Assembly: GCF_030052815.1 (NCBI RefSeq)
Contig: NC_079505.1
Location: 77,213,054-77,277,053 of the forward strand
Origin: Hevea brasiliensis
Lineage: Eukaryota > Streptophyta > Magnoliopsida > Malpighiales > Euphorbiaceae
Direction: 5' to 3'
DNA: 64,000 bases
The notes under the pieces were generated by a model. That model was not told the origin of the DNA. It made no database searches and worked only from the letters and a program-made list of their open reading frames with translations. A program made the translations under genes and the position numbers. Shown in pieces: positions 1-11,937 of this stretch (positions within the stretch are counted from its first letter, which is position 1; each line of letters opens with the position of its first letter).

Positions 1-915
1 GAAAAGATTCACCAGGCTTACAGTTTTTGGAAGTGGGGAGCTTTGATTCTTGCCCTACTCGCCTCTTTTTCCACCATAATCAATAGAATTAAGATTCTCA
101 TCATTCGAATTCAAAACCGTTATTTAATCAATTCTGAAACTCCTCTCATCACCGATGATGATTATGACTACGGCAGCGAAACAGACACGTCTTGTTCGTC
201 GCTATCAGAAGACGACGACGAAGCAGAAGAAGATGAACATGCATCATCGTCTTCGAATTCACAGAGCTGGAGGTCCGTTGATGAAGATTTTAGTGTCAGA
301 GGTTCCGGTTATTATGCTGATGATCAGTTGCATAATCGTAATTTAAGGAGACGTAGAAACAGTAGCCTTGGAGACCTCTTTTCATCATGGTCTGAGTTCA
401 CAAATGGGAAGAACGTAGTGAAGCTCTGGGATAACTTAGGTTTAGGATTAGGATTAAGCCTTGACAACGAGTCAAGAAATTGCATGTCAGTTTATGATAT
501 GAATAAGGCGCTCAATGTATTTTCCATTTTTGGTGAGAAAAGCGACATTCCGGCAGTTTCCATGTCGTCTTCGTCGCCGTCAGTGATAGTTTCCGCTGAT
601 ACAAACGTGTCTGGACACTTATTGAGGGTGTGGGACACTCGGGTCGGGAGTCGGATCCCAGAAATAATTGCGGAGTGGCGGCCGATGTTGGGAAAATTTG
701 TCGGAATAAATGCCGGCGGCGGGCAGAAGGTTTACGTTAGTGATGACATCACGGGGAGATTAACGGTGGGTGACATGAGAAAAGTTAGCTCACCGTTAGC
801 AAATGCAACGGAATCCGACTTGGATACGTGGTGGGATGCTGACGCCGTTATGATCGCGAAAGAAGAGTCTGTTGACGCGTTAAGTGGTGGTGACTCGGTG
901 TTGCGACGCGCTTAA
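1..915 (+). CDS. Membrane-anchored WD40-like protein, 3' part of gene (5' end outside window)
   Basis: The reading frame is open from base 1, so the gene starts upstream of the window; the TTG at 43 is not a real start. About 304 residues are visible, ending in TAA at 913-915. Near the start is one hydrophobic segment (WKWGALILALLASFSTII, about residues 10-27), then a basic stretch, an acidic Ser/Asp/Glu-rich linker (GSETDTSCSSLSEDDDEAEE), and a Gly/Leu-rich region with VKLWDNLGLGLGL. The C-terminal part carries a WD40-type strand, LLRVWDTRVGSRIPEI, and ends near TESDLDTWWDADAV. From memory this resembles a plant family annotated as WD40 repeat-like or transducin-like proteins of unknown function, but only one clear WD strand is seen here, so a full propeller is not demonstrated. 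It is probably membrane-anchored. No intron is visible in this part. Function unknown. Confidence 0.8.
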   Translation, partial: EKIHQAYSFWKWGALILALLASFSTIINRIKILIIRIQNRYLINSETPLITDDDYDYGSETDTSCSSLSEDDDEAEEDEHASSSSNSQSWRSVDEDFSVRGSGYYADDQLHNRNLRRRRNSSLGDLFSSWSEFTNGKNVVKLWDNLGLGLGLSLDNESRNCMSVYDMNKALNVFSIFGEKSDIPAVSMSSSSPSVIVSADTNVSGHLLRVWDTRVGSRIPEIIAEWRPMLGKFVGINAGGGQKVYVSDDITGRLTVGDMRKVSSPLANATESDLDTWWDADAVMIAKEESVDALSGGDSVLRRA

Positions 916-997
916 GGGTCTGAGTCTTAGCTGTTTCGGCCTAGAATGGTGAAACAGTCAATTATGAGAAAAATATGTAAATATTTAATTATTTGGC

Positions 998-1003
998 AAT
1001 AAA
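998..1003 (+). promoter_or_regulatory. Candidate polyadenylation signal AATAAA
   Basis: AATAAA lies about 83 bases after the stop codon of the WD40-like gene, followed by further A/T-rich sequence. The position fits a plant near-upstream element, but plant signals are loose and this is unproven. Confidence 0.4.
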
Positions 1004-1009
1004 TAATAA

Positions 1010-2075
1010 AATCAAATTAATTAATTTCTTTACGCTTTGTGATCTGTTTTGCTTGGTTGGATTTCAACCGAATCTTTGCTTGTTGCAGTATTTGATAGTT
1101 ATAATAGTAATAGGAAAAGGAAAGGAAAAAAAGAAAATTACAACTCGTGAGACGCAAGACTAAGAGAAAATCACTGAAAATCTCCCCCAGATGTTTCATG
1201 TGCGCATTAAAAATTAATTATAAAAATTAAATAGCATATTTACATATGCTATTTAATGAAAAAATTCAAATGAAGATGGGGAAATCTTTTCTTAGCTTTC
1301 GAGTGTGAAAACAAAAGGTCGAAGTCCACTGTTGAGACCGTTTTATTTTCATATTTAATTTTTTTCTTCTTTCGTCTCTTTAAAAAGAAATTTTATAATA
1401 TAATTATTATATGTAAAATGATTTTATTATGAACATTGGTTAAATTTTATGTAAATTTTACTGTAATTAAATTTATTAATTATATTTATGATAATTGTAT
1501 GAAATAATTTATAATATATAAATATGTGAAATGAAAGGAGAACATTGTGCTTACTTCATTATTTATATTATTTATAATTTTTTTATTATTTAAAATAAAT
1601 ATTTTAAAATTTATATAAATTTAAATTTTTTAATTTCATTTATATTTAACTTCAATTCAAAATAAATTTTAATAAAAAATAATTAACTAAAATAAGAAAT
1701 TTATATTTTCTAAAATATATATATATATTTATTATTATTTAAAAACCTTTAATTCAATCGGTTATGTCGATTTTTATTTAAATTTAAATTCTATTTTATT
1801 AACAAATATTTTCAATTGAAATTGCAGTTTGCATATATAACTATATATGAACAACATAAATATAACTTCATTATAAATATAAATATCTTTAATTTTTAAC
1901 AAAATCTAATAAAATTAATCAAATATGTAGCTTTATTATTTGCAAAAACAGTTCTTACATAGATAAAATTTACATAAAAACATTTTCTATAAATTATAGT
2001 TTTAAACTAAGTCACTTTTATTCCTCTAATAACTAATTATTCCTTTCAAGTTCTGGTATTCTTAGAGGATTAAGA
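1010..2075. other. AT-rich spacer
   Basis: Very AT-rich intergenic DNA with short AT microsatellite runs (about 1716-1730). I see no gene, RNA gene or clear mobile element. Confidence 0.6.
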
Positions 2076-2759
2076 TTATTTTTGTTAGAGCGTAATGTAA
2101 TGTAATATAATAAATTATATAATGTAATTAAAGTTGTAATGTAATCATTATATTCTTATATTTAATTATAAAATTAAAATATAAATGGTGTAATGTAATG
2201 ATAATTTTAATTTTAATATTTAATTTATTTATATAATGTTAATAATAAGTGGCAATAGTCACAGTGATTAATAGTCGAGTGGTGATGGTGGCTATATGGT
2301 AATAGTGGCGGTGAAAGTGATAGTTAGATGGTGGTGGTGGTAGTGACCAGGTGGTGGTAGAGGTAACAATGACTAAGTGATGATAGCGGTAATCAAGTGG
2401 TGGTGATGGTGATACTGGTTACATGATAATGGTGTTGGTGGTCATGATTGTGTGATAGTGGTGATGGTGGTGATAGTAGTGGTGATAAAATAGTGATAGT
2501 GATAGTAGTAGCAGTGGTAGCTAGGTAGTAATGGTAGTAGTTATATTGATAATAAATAAAAAAAAATCAATATAAGCAATTATAATTATATTTATTTTTA
2601 TATATAATGATCATTATGTTATTTTGAGTATAATTGATTATACGTTATATAATTATTATTTCACTATGTTAAATATTTTTACATTATCAAATAATATAAT
2701 TCAATATGTAATGTAATCATACTTATATTACAATTTTGATTATGCTCAACCAAAAGTAA
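2076..2759. mobile_element. Probable MITE with TGG/TGA-like internal repeats
   Basis: The left end (TTATTTTTGTTAGAGCGTAA) and the reverse complement of the right end (TTACTTTTGGTTGAGCATAA) are imperfect inverted repeats. Just inside both ends are repeats of TAATGTAATGTAAT. The core (about 2260-2550) is a one-strand biased G/T-rich imperfect trinucleotide array of GTGGTGATGG type. This fits a non-autonomous DNA transposon. I could not find a convincing target-site duplication, so the superfamily is open and the exact ends are approximate. Confidence 0.5.
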
Positions 2760-3968
2760 CCTAAAATTAAATTTATATATCATATATATTACTAGAATTT
2801 GGATGATTATATTTATATATTTTTTTCAGTCTTAATCTAAGTTTGATAGTGTGTGTATATATATATATAAATATATTAATTTAGAGGCATATACTTTATT
2901 TTTTATATACTATACTAATTTTTAAAAAAATTTAAAAAAAAAATTTAAATTTTATTCATCAATTAGCATGAATTTTTTCAAAAAATTACATATGAAAATT
3001 GATAAATTATGAATATAAATAATTAATATAACTTGCACGTAACTAAAAAAAATTAATTTTTACAAAAGAAAATATTGTAACATGGAAAAGTAATCTTATA
3101 ATTTTAATCCATTGATCTTAAAAAAAAAATACAAATTATAAAAATTAAAAAAAAAGGGGGTTGTTACGGAGAAATGTGAAAAAGGATGCGTAACGCAAAT
3201 GCATCGGTATTTACGTATCATAATAACCAAGTCTAAAACCGCAGGAAGCAGCTGGGAAATGGGATGAAAACCATAAACCAACAAAATTGGTTTTGCTGAA
3301 ATTTTGGCAATTTGAATTTCTCATTCACAAAACTTGCAAGTTATCGAATTTCTCTTTATTACTTTTTTTTTTTTTTTAAATACAATGACCTCCTTTCTTT
3401 ATTTCTGGTTAGAATAACAAGTTTTTAGTATAGATACGAAAATGAGGATGTAAATAACAATGATCATATAATTATAGGTAGATGATATGGTGAGAGTCAC
3501 CGGCGAAAAATAATTAAAATGGGGACATATTATTGGGTGGGATATGATTTCTATGTTTGGAAGAAATGGACAGATAGTGGTTGGTTAGAATTAATCTAAC
3601 AAAATAAATAATACAATGACCACTCACCATCGAATTAGTCTATGATTTCTTAATTCTTATAATATCAAATTTTCAAATGTTTTATATTTTAGTTCTTTAT
3701 TTTATTGTGCATGGAGTTCAACTTCTCGTTCTAGAAATCAAAATGGATAACAAAGATGATTTCTTTAATCGGGCTTAGGCCTGGCTAGATGCAGACTATG
3801 CATATTCCAAATGGTCTGTCACATAGAGTTTTGGGCTGAGCCTGAGATGTGCATGTGATCAACCACAAAGCCCACCTTTCTACTAAAATTAAAGAGTCGA
3901 TGCAAAGATTATTCAATTCACAATTAGAGCTTATGTAATTAAATTGCGCCGTTGTTTTTCTAAATTAA
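2760..3968. other. AT-rich spacer
   Basis: Intergenic DNA with A and T homopolymer runs, for example near 3119 and 3363. A minus-strand open frame at 3096-3284 is low-complexity in its C-terminal half and has no recognisable motif. Nothing else is supported. Confidence 0.55.
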
Positions 3969-3970
3969 GG

Positions 3971-4414
3971 GGTGGTTTATTTCGAGGTTAATAAGAGGTT
4001 ATTGTTATCGTAACTTTTAAGCATTTATTAATATTATTTAGATATTTAAAAGAAATTAAATTAATTTTTTACCTTATTAATATTTATATCATTTTAGGTG
4101 ATTAAATATTAACCTTGGGGTCTAGGTGAATAATTATCAAAATTAAAACTTATAAGAGTAATATTTAACCTTCTATGAAACACATCATAATACTAAGAAA
4201 ACAATACGTTAAGGAATGTTTGATATAAGATTAATAAGTGGTAATTATTTAAATACTGAAAAAATTACGTTAACTTTTTATTTCATTAATATTTATATTT
4301 TGTTAAGACTTTAAATATTAATTTGGCCTATATTAATATTATTCTTTTTAAAGGTTAAACCTAATAAAGATAATATTTAACCTTTGATTTTTTAATTTTC
4401 TACTAAAGACACTC
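3971..4414. repeat. Two adjacent small inverted-repeat (MITE-like) units
   Basis: Unit 1 (about 3971-4188) starts with GGTGGTTTATTTCGAGGTTA and ends with a related inverted sequence (AACCTTCTATGAAACACATC). Unit 2 (about 4215-4414) has a similar layout with weaker arms. Both have ATTAATATT-rich interiors and could be diverged copies of one snap-back MITE. Ends are approximate and no target duplication was established. Confidence 0.35.
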
Positions 4415-4634
4415 TAAATCTAAGTATGTATAAATAAATGATTAATGTCATACCACATTAAAACTCCCTCGATCGGATGGCCAAAGAATGAATTGAATTA
4501 ATTAGAATAAAATTTGCAAATCGAAAAATAAAAAGTAAAACTCGAGGTCAGACAATATAAAAGAAATTAAATCATTAATTCATTTGCGACTTTGATCCTT
4601 TATTTCCCATAGATGAATCACATGATGTCAATAT

Positions 4635-5219
4635 TCAAGTAGCCCTTTCATGAACAGGAGGAGGTATGGAATTCGCCATGCTTGGAGATGCATAACCCGA
4701 ATCAGGATATCTATATACAGGCCTAGGGGAGCAAAAAAAATCCACCGAATGTGGGGTAAAAAGTGGAGTATCAGCAAAGTAAGGATTTTTGGGTGGTTTA
4801 AGAACGGGTGAAATGTCATCAACACCGCAAGAAGACTCCTTATCATCACCAACGACGGCCTTTAAACCCTTATTACTAGTAGTAAAGTTAACGCCTTCGC
4901 TCTCTTGGCCTTGTTTTGCGTTTTCATCATTCCTAGAGCTGGAAAGACCCGTGAGTTTTTGCACCAAGGCCATGAAATCCTTGGCTTGCGTATGGATAAC
5001 CTTAGGCGAATGAGTGTAGATAATAATTGGATGGTTTCGTTGCAGCTGCTTGGCTCCTGCTCCACCACCAAGAGGAGCTATTGATGAAGAAGGAGTAGAA
5101 GAAGACAGCTTGTGAATAAGGTGGGATTCTTTGTTGATCTTCAAAGGAGATGGACGGAGACCATTGAGAATGCTATGTTGTTGGTGATGATGAGGATGAG
5201 GCAGATTTGCTGGGCTCAT
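4635..5219 (-). CDS. VQ motif-containing protein (VQ8/MKS1-like)
   Basis: The product is a 194-residue intronless VQ protein. The diagnostic motif FMALVQKLTG (residues 82-91) matches FxxxVQxLTG. It is preceded by IIIYTHSPKVIHT and, near the N terminus, by LRPSPLKINKESHLIHK, both typical of the VQ8/VQ21 (MKS1) group. Family members are nuclear or plastid cofactors that bind WRKY transcription factors and are often MAP-kinase substrates; several SP and TP dipeptides here fit that. I chose the ATG at 5219 because the longer frame to 5321 starts at TTG, not ATG, and MSPANLP looks like a family N terminus. The extra 34 residues would also overlap a TATA-like run. The protein is short and low-complexity outside the motif, so its orthology is inferred. 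VQ genes are usually stress- and WRKY-induced; here only one W-box core is seen upstream. Confidence 0.85.
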   Translation of the reverse strand: MSPANLPHPHHHQQHSILNGLRPSPLKINKESHLIHKLSSSTPSSSIAPLGGGAGAKQLQRNHPIIIYTHSPKVIHTQAKDFMALVQKLTGLSSSRNDENAKQGQESEGVNFTTSNKGLKAVVGDDKESSCGVDDISPVLKPPKNPYFADTPLFTPHSVDFFCSPRPVYRYPDSGYASPSMANSIPPPVHERAT

Positions 5220-5356
5220 TATGGCAGTTGAATTCTTGGAAACCAATGAAGCAAAGCAAGAAGAGAGAAAAGAGGATATATATAGAGCTACTTGAGATGC
5301 AAAACAAGAAAGAAGAAACAATATTCAGTGTCGTCGAAGGATGTCTGCTGCTACTG

Positions 5357-5364
5357 TATATATA
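5357..5364 (-). promoter_or_regulatory. Candidate TATA box of the VQ gene
   Basis: TATATATA on the minus strand, about 140 bases upstream of the ATG at 5219, would give a 5' UTR of about 110 bases. A second TATATATA at 5277-5284 is closer and could serve instead. A TTGAC core (W-box core) on the plus strand at 5420-5424 lies just upstream. Confidence 0.4.
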
Positions 5365-5429
5365 AATGTATGAAAGATGAGAAAGATAGATATGAAGCAG
5401 TAGCCAGCGATTCTGACCGTTGACATAAA

Positions 5430-7904
5430 TGTAAGGTTTGAAATGTAAGGGTTTTAGCGGAAAGCTCCTGACAGACGGTGGCGGGTGGTAGCTTCCCCTT
5501 CCAGTCTTTTCCTATGCCTATATTATTTCACTGATTTCACACATTTATCCTAGCTGCCTTTCTCGGCTGCCCCGACTCCAATTAATGCTTTTTTTCAAAA
5601 AAAAAAAAAACTTCAACAAAAATTTCAACCCATAGCTTTTTTTTAGATAACTTTGCCACTCTAGAAAGGAATGAATATATTATTAAGCGAGTTTAATATA
5701 TAACACCTTTTTTTCAATCGTTAACAAATAATATTTTAAAAAAAATAAATAAATCTTGCACTTTTAATTAGTCAAATAAGTTCCAAATTAAATTTTGATG
5801 AAATGAGGGATCAACTTTTTAATTAAGGTCAAATAAATTATTATTTAATAAAATATTATTTTCTTTTATTTTAAAAATTAAAATTATTATTTTTTAATTA
5901 AAACAAAATTAAAAAAAATAAATGGAAGAATAAAATCAACAAATGATAATTATTTTAATATTTAAAATATAAAATTAATATTTTATTAAAATATTTTAAA
6001 AATAATATTTTATTTTTTAAAAATTAAAGTTTATTTAGTCTTAATTAAAAAAATTTAACCTTTATTTAACTCAAAACATAATTTTAAACTTATTTAACAA
6101 TTAACTGAAAGTAAAAAAAAAAAATTCCATATAGTTTTTAACTCTTATTTATTTCATGATCTTAAAATTGCTTTACATATATATTCATAAGTTGTAAGTA
6201 GAGCATGATATACTATAACCAGCATCCAGTAATTAATTAAAGCATCATACTCGATTGTTTCTTTTATAATATAGAATTTCATGTATTTAAGCTCTTAATT
6301 ATCTATATATAAATTTTTTCTTTTTAATAATTTTTAAAATATAAATGTTTTCATCTCGCCATTAACATGTTAAGAAATAAATATAATTATATTTCAATAT
6401 TTCTTTTGGTTTGATTCTAATTAAAACTTAAATTTGAGATCTATTACAATACTGAAAATGGCTTTAATATTTTTATTTATTTCTTGTATCCTTCACATAT
6501 GTAAATTAAAGGAAAACATTTAAATTTGAGACGTTCCTCCCTTGTTGTAGCAAGAACCGGCAGTCTGCAATAAGTGTTCCCTATTCAGATTGATCATGCT
6601 CAGCAGCTTGAATACCACGAACAAATCAATTTCCAGATGATACATTGGTTAAGTAGTTTTATTGGGCCTGACCTAACGTGGTTCAATGACTGAAATACTA
6701 GAACTTAGTCCATATTATGGAATTTGAAGAATTTAAGACATAAAAACTATGAAAATAAAGAAATTCTATAGTAATTATGTTTTTATTAATTGGACTATAA
6801 CTTGAATTTAGAATTATTTTTGACTGGTTTGTTTATAATGTGAAACTTTAGTGAGGAGCTTAATCTTTTTTTTTTTTCGCAATCTTCATATAATTTAGGG
6901 AAAACTATTAAAGGTGTAATTAGGATTATTGTCATTTCATGAAGATCATGCATGACGATGCATTAAATTCAAAACATAGAAATCTTATATTATGAATTTT
7001 GACATGTTGCCTCAAGTTACCTAAGGAAAATTCCAGTTTTGATATTGAAATTATTGAAAGTCATGGTCAAAGTTTCAAACGTAAAAGTTAAAAACAACTC
7101 TTCAATTGGATGATGGAAATTAATAAGACTAAACGCAGATAATTACGCTATTATTTTTTCTTAATTATTTCTTTTAAAATGAAAATTTAAATTAAAATAG
7201 ATTAAATTATAATTTGATCAATACTCCCTTTAAATTTAACTATAAGAAAAATATAAAATTTTCACTAACAAAATATAATTGATGGACAAAAATAATTATA
7301 TTGATCACCTCTTTCAAACACATCATTAACATTTATCCTAATATTAGAGAGAGAAAACCTCACATGAAAATTGCAAGAAGAGAAAAATATGATGCGTTGA
7401 AGCATCTTCTGATCATAATTAAAGGGCAATTCCAGCATATTTGGCGGAAGTGAGGACTGCCATAAGACTCTTCATGCATCTAGCTTTCGACCTATAGCAA
7501 TGCTGTCACGAGTGGCTGTTGGAAAAGGAAAGTGGAAAATCTTTCGTTCGAAATCCTTTCTCTTTTAATTTGCTCAAACCAGAAAGTTTAGAGGCACGTG
7601 ATCAAGGAGTCAGGCGAGCCATAAGCAGCACATAGTGTGGTAGTATGGTTGCTCGACATAGAAGTGAAACAAATTATACAACACAAAAAGGATTCCATGC
7701 ATCTAAAATATAGCTTGCATGAAAATGACTAACCATTTCATGCAATATTCCTGTATAGAATCACCAATTTACAATAAAATTTCTCCAAAAGTTGGTGACT
7801 CTAAAGATTAGGGTTTTATTGGTGGGGTAGGGACGGGGAGGTCTCGTGAGGGGGACTGGAAAGAACAATTTTACTTTTTTTTTTTTGTCCCTTTGTCTTA
7901 CAAA
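5430..7904. other. Long AT-rich spacer upstream of the VQ gene
   Basis: Mostly AT-rich with many A/T runs. Less AT-rich patches at about 6530-6720 and 7380-7640 have no open frame or structure I recognise. No gene is supported. Confidence 0.55.
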
Positions 7905-8298
7905 GGTCATTAAACATTATTGTTTAAGGCATAGGCAAATTGATCTTTCATTTTAACGTCAGGAATAATTAATTTTATATGAAATGATGAATTTGTTAAC
8001 CGATTAAGTTATTAATGAATAAATTATCTGGTTTTCAAACGTTTAGAATTAACTTATCAAAATTTTAATAAACTTCAAAGATGTTTTAGTAAAATACATT
8101 AGGTCATTAAACATTACTGTTTAATTCATAGGCAAATTGATCCTTCATTTTAACGGCAGAAATAATTAATTTTAGATGAAAAGATGAATTTATGAACTGA
8201 TTAAGTTATTAATGAATAAATTATCTGGTTTTCAAACGGTTAGAATTAACTTACCAAAATTTTAATAAACTTCAAAGATGTTTTAGTAAAATACATTG
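7905..8298. repeat. Tandem duplication, two units of about 197 bp
   Basis: Unit 1 starts at 7905 and unit 2 at 8102, both with GGTCATTAAACATTA. The copies run in parallel through shared segments such as GGCAAATTGAT and TTATCTGGTTTTCAAACG to AGTAAAATACATT, with scattered substitutions and small indels. The second unit ends directly at the fold-back MITE that begins at 8298. Confidence 0.85.
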
Positions 8299-8599
8299 GG
8301 ATAAATTACAATAAAATCTATGAAGTTTAATAAAATTCACATGTTAATCTTTGATATAAGTTTGATAACGATATAATCCTTGAATTTTATATCCATGACA
8401 ATTTCATCCTCTATATATTTTACTTCTATCAACGAATTGATTTATATAATCAGTGAATTTTGAGGACAAATTTATTAATAAAAATAAAATATAAGAATCA
8501 AATTATTAACGGAAATAAAATTTAACAATTAATTTATTACCCACCAGAGACTTATCTGAAAATTTTGTTAAACTTTAGAAATTTAATTGTAATTTACCC
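8298..8599. mobile_element. Fold-back MITE, copy 1 (Mutator-like type)
   Basis: About 302 bp that fold back on themselves. The left end GGGATAAATTACAATAAAAT pairs with the reverse complement of the right end, GGGTAAATTACAATTAAATT, and the arms remain complementary far inward (TTTGATAACGATATAATCC against a GTTAATAATTTGATTC-type arm). Flanks AATACATT and ATTACATT are 7/8 identical and may be a degraded target duplication. It is related to the element at 20029-20332. Confidence 0.7.
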
Positions 8600-9363
8600 A
8601 TTACATTTTAATAATAATAATGCTAGGTGAGAACATATGTTTTTATTTTTGGAAAAAATGTCAATGCTTACGAAATGATTTATTTAAGTATGGAATGATG
8701 TAAGGCATGAGATCTTAATTTTTTTTTTCTTTTTAAATTGGAGCTAAAATAGTTATCCTTAGATTCCTGGAGGGAAGGAAGACTCAGTTCTGGTCCTTTG
8801 AACATCAAATTTAAAAACGAAGGGAATAAGGCCAAAAAAAAAAAAAAAAAACTAAATAGACAATTAGGTTCCAAAAGTTGGTGCCAATCAGTCATAACTA
8901 CAAATTCTCTAATATATAAATGCATAAAAAATAGAAAAAAATTAAAAATAAAAAGCTTGGCCACCTTATACAGGGAGGGAAATGCAATGAAAGAACTTTG
9001 TTTTTTGTCCATATAAAATATTTTTTTAATAAAAACTTATTTTAAAATTTTGCTTCAAATCTTAATTTTTTTTAGTTTTTTTACTATTAAAATAACAAAT
9101 ATTAGAAAAAATAATGAAAAGGAAAAATAAAGCTAACGAAAAGGTAAATTAGTAAACTCGATGGACAAGAGAGAAAGGGGCAAATGAATGAAAAGCTTCA
9201 ATCCTTCAACTGACCTCATCACCTGAGCTTGTGCCAAAAATCCAGATTTATATATATATTTTAATTTTTATTTCTTTTTATAAGCAATGAAAATTTAATA
9301 ATAAAGTTAAGGCTAGGAGAAACCTAGCATGGCAGCCATTTGTGGTTTGAGTAGTTTTTAAAA
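8600..9363. other. AT-rich spacer
   Basis: Includes an A-run (about 8836-8851) that creates Lys-rich and Phe-rich open frames on the two strands; these are low-complexity and not credible genes. Nothing else recognised. Confidence 0.55.
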
Positions 9364-10375
9364 TTGAGTAAAATTTATAAATTAGTTTTTATATTTTAAA
9401 ATTTATAAATCTAATTATTTGATTTTTAACATTTTAATAAATATATATTAATCCTTATTATTAGAATAGTTAATTTTAGTGAAAATGACAGAAATATTTT
9501 TTACTATATTTTCTATATGAAATAAATTAATATGAGATTTGATAAAATCAATACATTAGTTTCTGTAAATTATAATTAATAAAAATATGAATTAATTATT
9601 TTGAAGGTTCTTAAAAATTTTAAATAATTATAAAACCATTCATATTTTTTACAAAATGATCCTTAAATATTATAACTATTTACAAGTAAGCACTTATATT
9701 TTTATATTAAATAAACATATAATGATTAATTTGTAAATAGCTATAATTATTAAAGTATGAATTCATTACTCCAAGATCCTTATATTTTTATCAATCACAA
9801 ATTCATCATTACATTTTAACAATATAATATAAAACATAAAAGCAATTTAAGAGTTAATTTTGTAACTAATAGTTATTTTTAAAATTAAAAATTAAAACAA
9901 TTAAATTTTTTAACATGTAATTTACAAAATTTTAATTTGTAAAATTAAAAATTAAAACAATTAAATTTTTTAATTTTGCTACATCAAGGACTATTTTTTT
10001 TAATAAATAGAAAACTATTTTGTTTCATATTGAAATTTTCATAAATGAAGGGCATTTTGATATATATATATATAAATTAAAGGTAATTTGAATGAAAAAT
10101 TAAACGGATGGATTAATATGTAGGTTTTTAAAATGTTAAAAACTAAATAAGTCAGTTTTAAAAATAAAGTAATATATATGTTTTGTCAAACTTTAAAAGT
10201 TAAATTGTTTTAGATGGAAAATATAGTAAAAAAATTTTGATCATTTTTACTAAAATTAATGATGATTTAACTGTGATTTTAATGTAATGACCAATCTATA
10301 AATTTATTAAAATGTCAATGATTAAATTAGTGAATATTAAACATACATCAATTAATTTATAAATTTTATCAAACT
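9364..10375. repeat. Long imperfect inverted repeat, about 1 kb apart
   Basis: The left arm (about 9364-9520), running from TAAAATTTATAAATTAGTTT to TTTTACTATATTTTC, is matched imperfectly by the reverse complement of about 10207-10375. The intervening DNA has a direct repeat of AAAATTAAAAATTAAAACAA near 9880 and 9941. This may be an old DNA transposon with long ends. Ends are uncertain. Confidence 0.35.
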
Positions 10376-10733
10376 TTAGAGATTAAATTATCCAAAAATT
10401 TATCAATATGGTCAGAAATGAGGTGTGCTTAAACTATTGACAACTTTTTATTCTGACATAAAGAAATTTCAAATTTGGTAACATCTTGGGCTATGTCAAT
10501 TTTATTTTATTTTATTTTATTTTTTTTATGGAGGGCTATGGCAAAGGTCAAGAAAAATTGTGATTTTCAAGGCTTTGGAAGGTCAAAAGAAAAACCCTAT
10601 ATAGTCTGCCTCAGATACAAATTCCGCAGCTTTCATATCACATTTCATTGAACTTTTAAAAGGAAGAAAAAAAAAAAACACATTTCATTGAAGTTAATTT
10701 TTCATCTGAATGATAAGATGAACTTAGAAAAGC

Positions 10734-10771
<38 letters not shown>
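10734..10771. repeat. (AAT)n microsatellite
   Basis: About twelve uninterrupted AAT units. The surrounding spacer (10,376-11,236) holds an ATTTT pentanucleotide run near 10500-10525 and no gene that I can support. Confidence 0.9.
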
Positions 10772-10775
<4 letters not shown>

Positions 10776-11236
10776 GAAGAGCATCCACACAGCCAATAAC
10801 GAATGGGCACAATCTCACAACAATAAGGCTCTTTCTTTGGGCCTGGGTTTAAGTTTAATAGGGTTGCCCGGATAACACACCTCTCTCTCTATGCAAACTG
10901 ATTTATTTTTGTAAATATTTTTTTTGAACATGCTGATAATTAAGCTCTGAACTTTATCCTTCGGATCCTTTATCCTTCGGATCATAAAGTTCTTGAAGTC
11001 AGATGCTGAATGTTTATCTGGGCTTAAAAATGTTGCTGTCTAGCTCCTTGGTTGTTTTTGGGTTTGCAAGTAACAAAGCTTACCAGAAGCCATGAATGGA
11101 AAATGACCTACCAAAAATGGAAGGAAGTTATTTATATATTAATATTTTGGGAAGATTAAAGGCCATAAGACAAAAAGGAAGTTAAACAAGAGAAGACAAA
11201 TATTTACAAAGAAAGGTAATTATATTATTAATATAA

Positions 11237-11937
11237 TGTTTTAGAATTATAACTCAAAATCCTAGTGGGATTTAGATAAATATTTTTCTAATTTGAGTTG
11301 GAGAAATATTTCTCAATAAAATAGATGAATATTTTATATTTAGAGTAGAACTCTTATTTTAGTATTATTTCTAAATTGAATGGGACTTCTGATTATATTA
11401 AAATTAAAAGAATTAATTCTATAGATAAGAGAATGATAAAAAAGATAATTTAGCTTTCAGCTCATGGAGTGAGAGAGAAGCTTTACCAATTGCTGAGGAT
11501 TTGGCTCTGTTCATTGATGAGAGACTCTACTCATTGTAGTATCAATGAGGGAAAGAGGTTTCGACTTAAGGTGAAGAAAGGGCATAGAATTCAAGAAAAA
11601 GTAATAATAAATAGATTGGGCTCTTACCCATATAGTTGAACACACCTTTTGTGGTGTAGCAGTTAAAATAATAAATAGATTGAGTTATATCTAGAGGAGA
11701 TTGAGAGAGATTAATTAATATATTCATTATGAGTAATTTGATGTTATGTGTATTTTCTTATGTGTAATTGGGTTGATGGGTAATATAGCTATGAGCTTGT
11801 AATTGATGATTTATTATTAATAATAGTGGAAGATAGCATGCCTGTGGATGTAATCCTATATTGAAAGGATGGACCACGTAAATATTAGTATTTTGTGTAT
11901 TTTATTTACGGCTTACGTACTTTCGTGGTGCACAACA
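11237..11937 (+). mobile_element. Probable solo LTR of a Ty1/copia element
   Basis: About 700 bp from TGTTTTAGAATTATAACTC to GTGGTGCACAACA, so TG..CA ends. The 3' part, with GTGGATGTAATCC, GGACCACGTAAATATT and a T-rich tail before CACAACA, looks like the R/U5 end of plant copia LTRs. No second LTR or internal domain is adjacent, hence solo LTR. The five bases on each side (TATAA and TAATA) do not match exactly, which lowers confidence. Confidence 0.5.

Noticed and set aside
4628..5071. Alternative frames overlapping the VQ gene on both strands
   Set aside because: No motif, while the VQ frame has the family motif and flanking conserved segments.
5220..5321. N-terminal extension of the VQ protein to 5321
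   Set aside because: It begins with TTG, overlaps a TATA-like run and lacks family resemblance.
8680..9016. Phe-rich and Lys-rich frames on both strands
   Set aside because: Created by homopolymer A runs.
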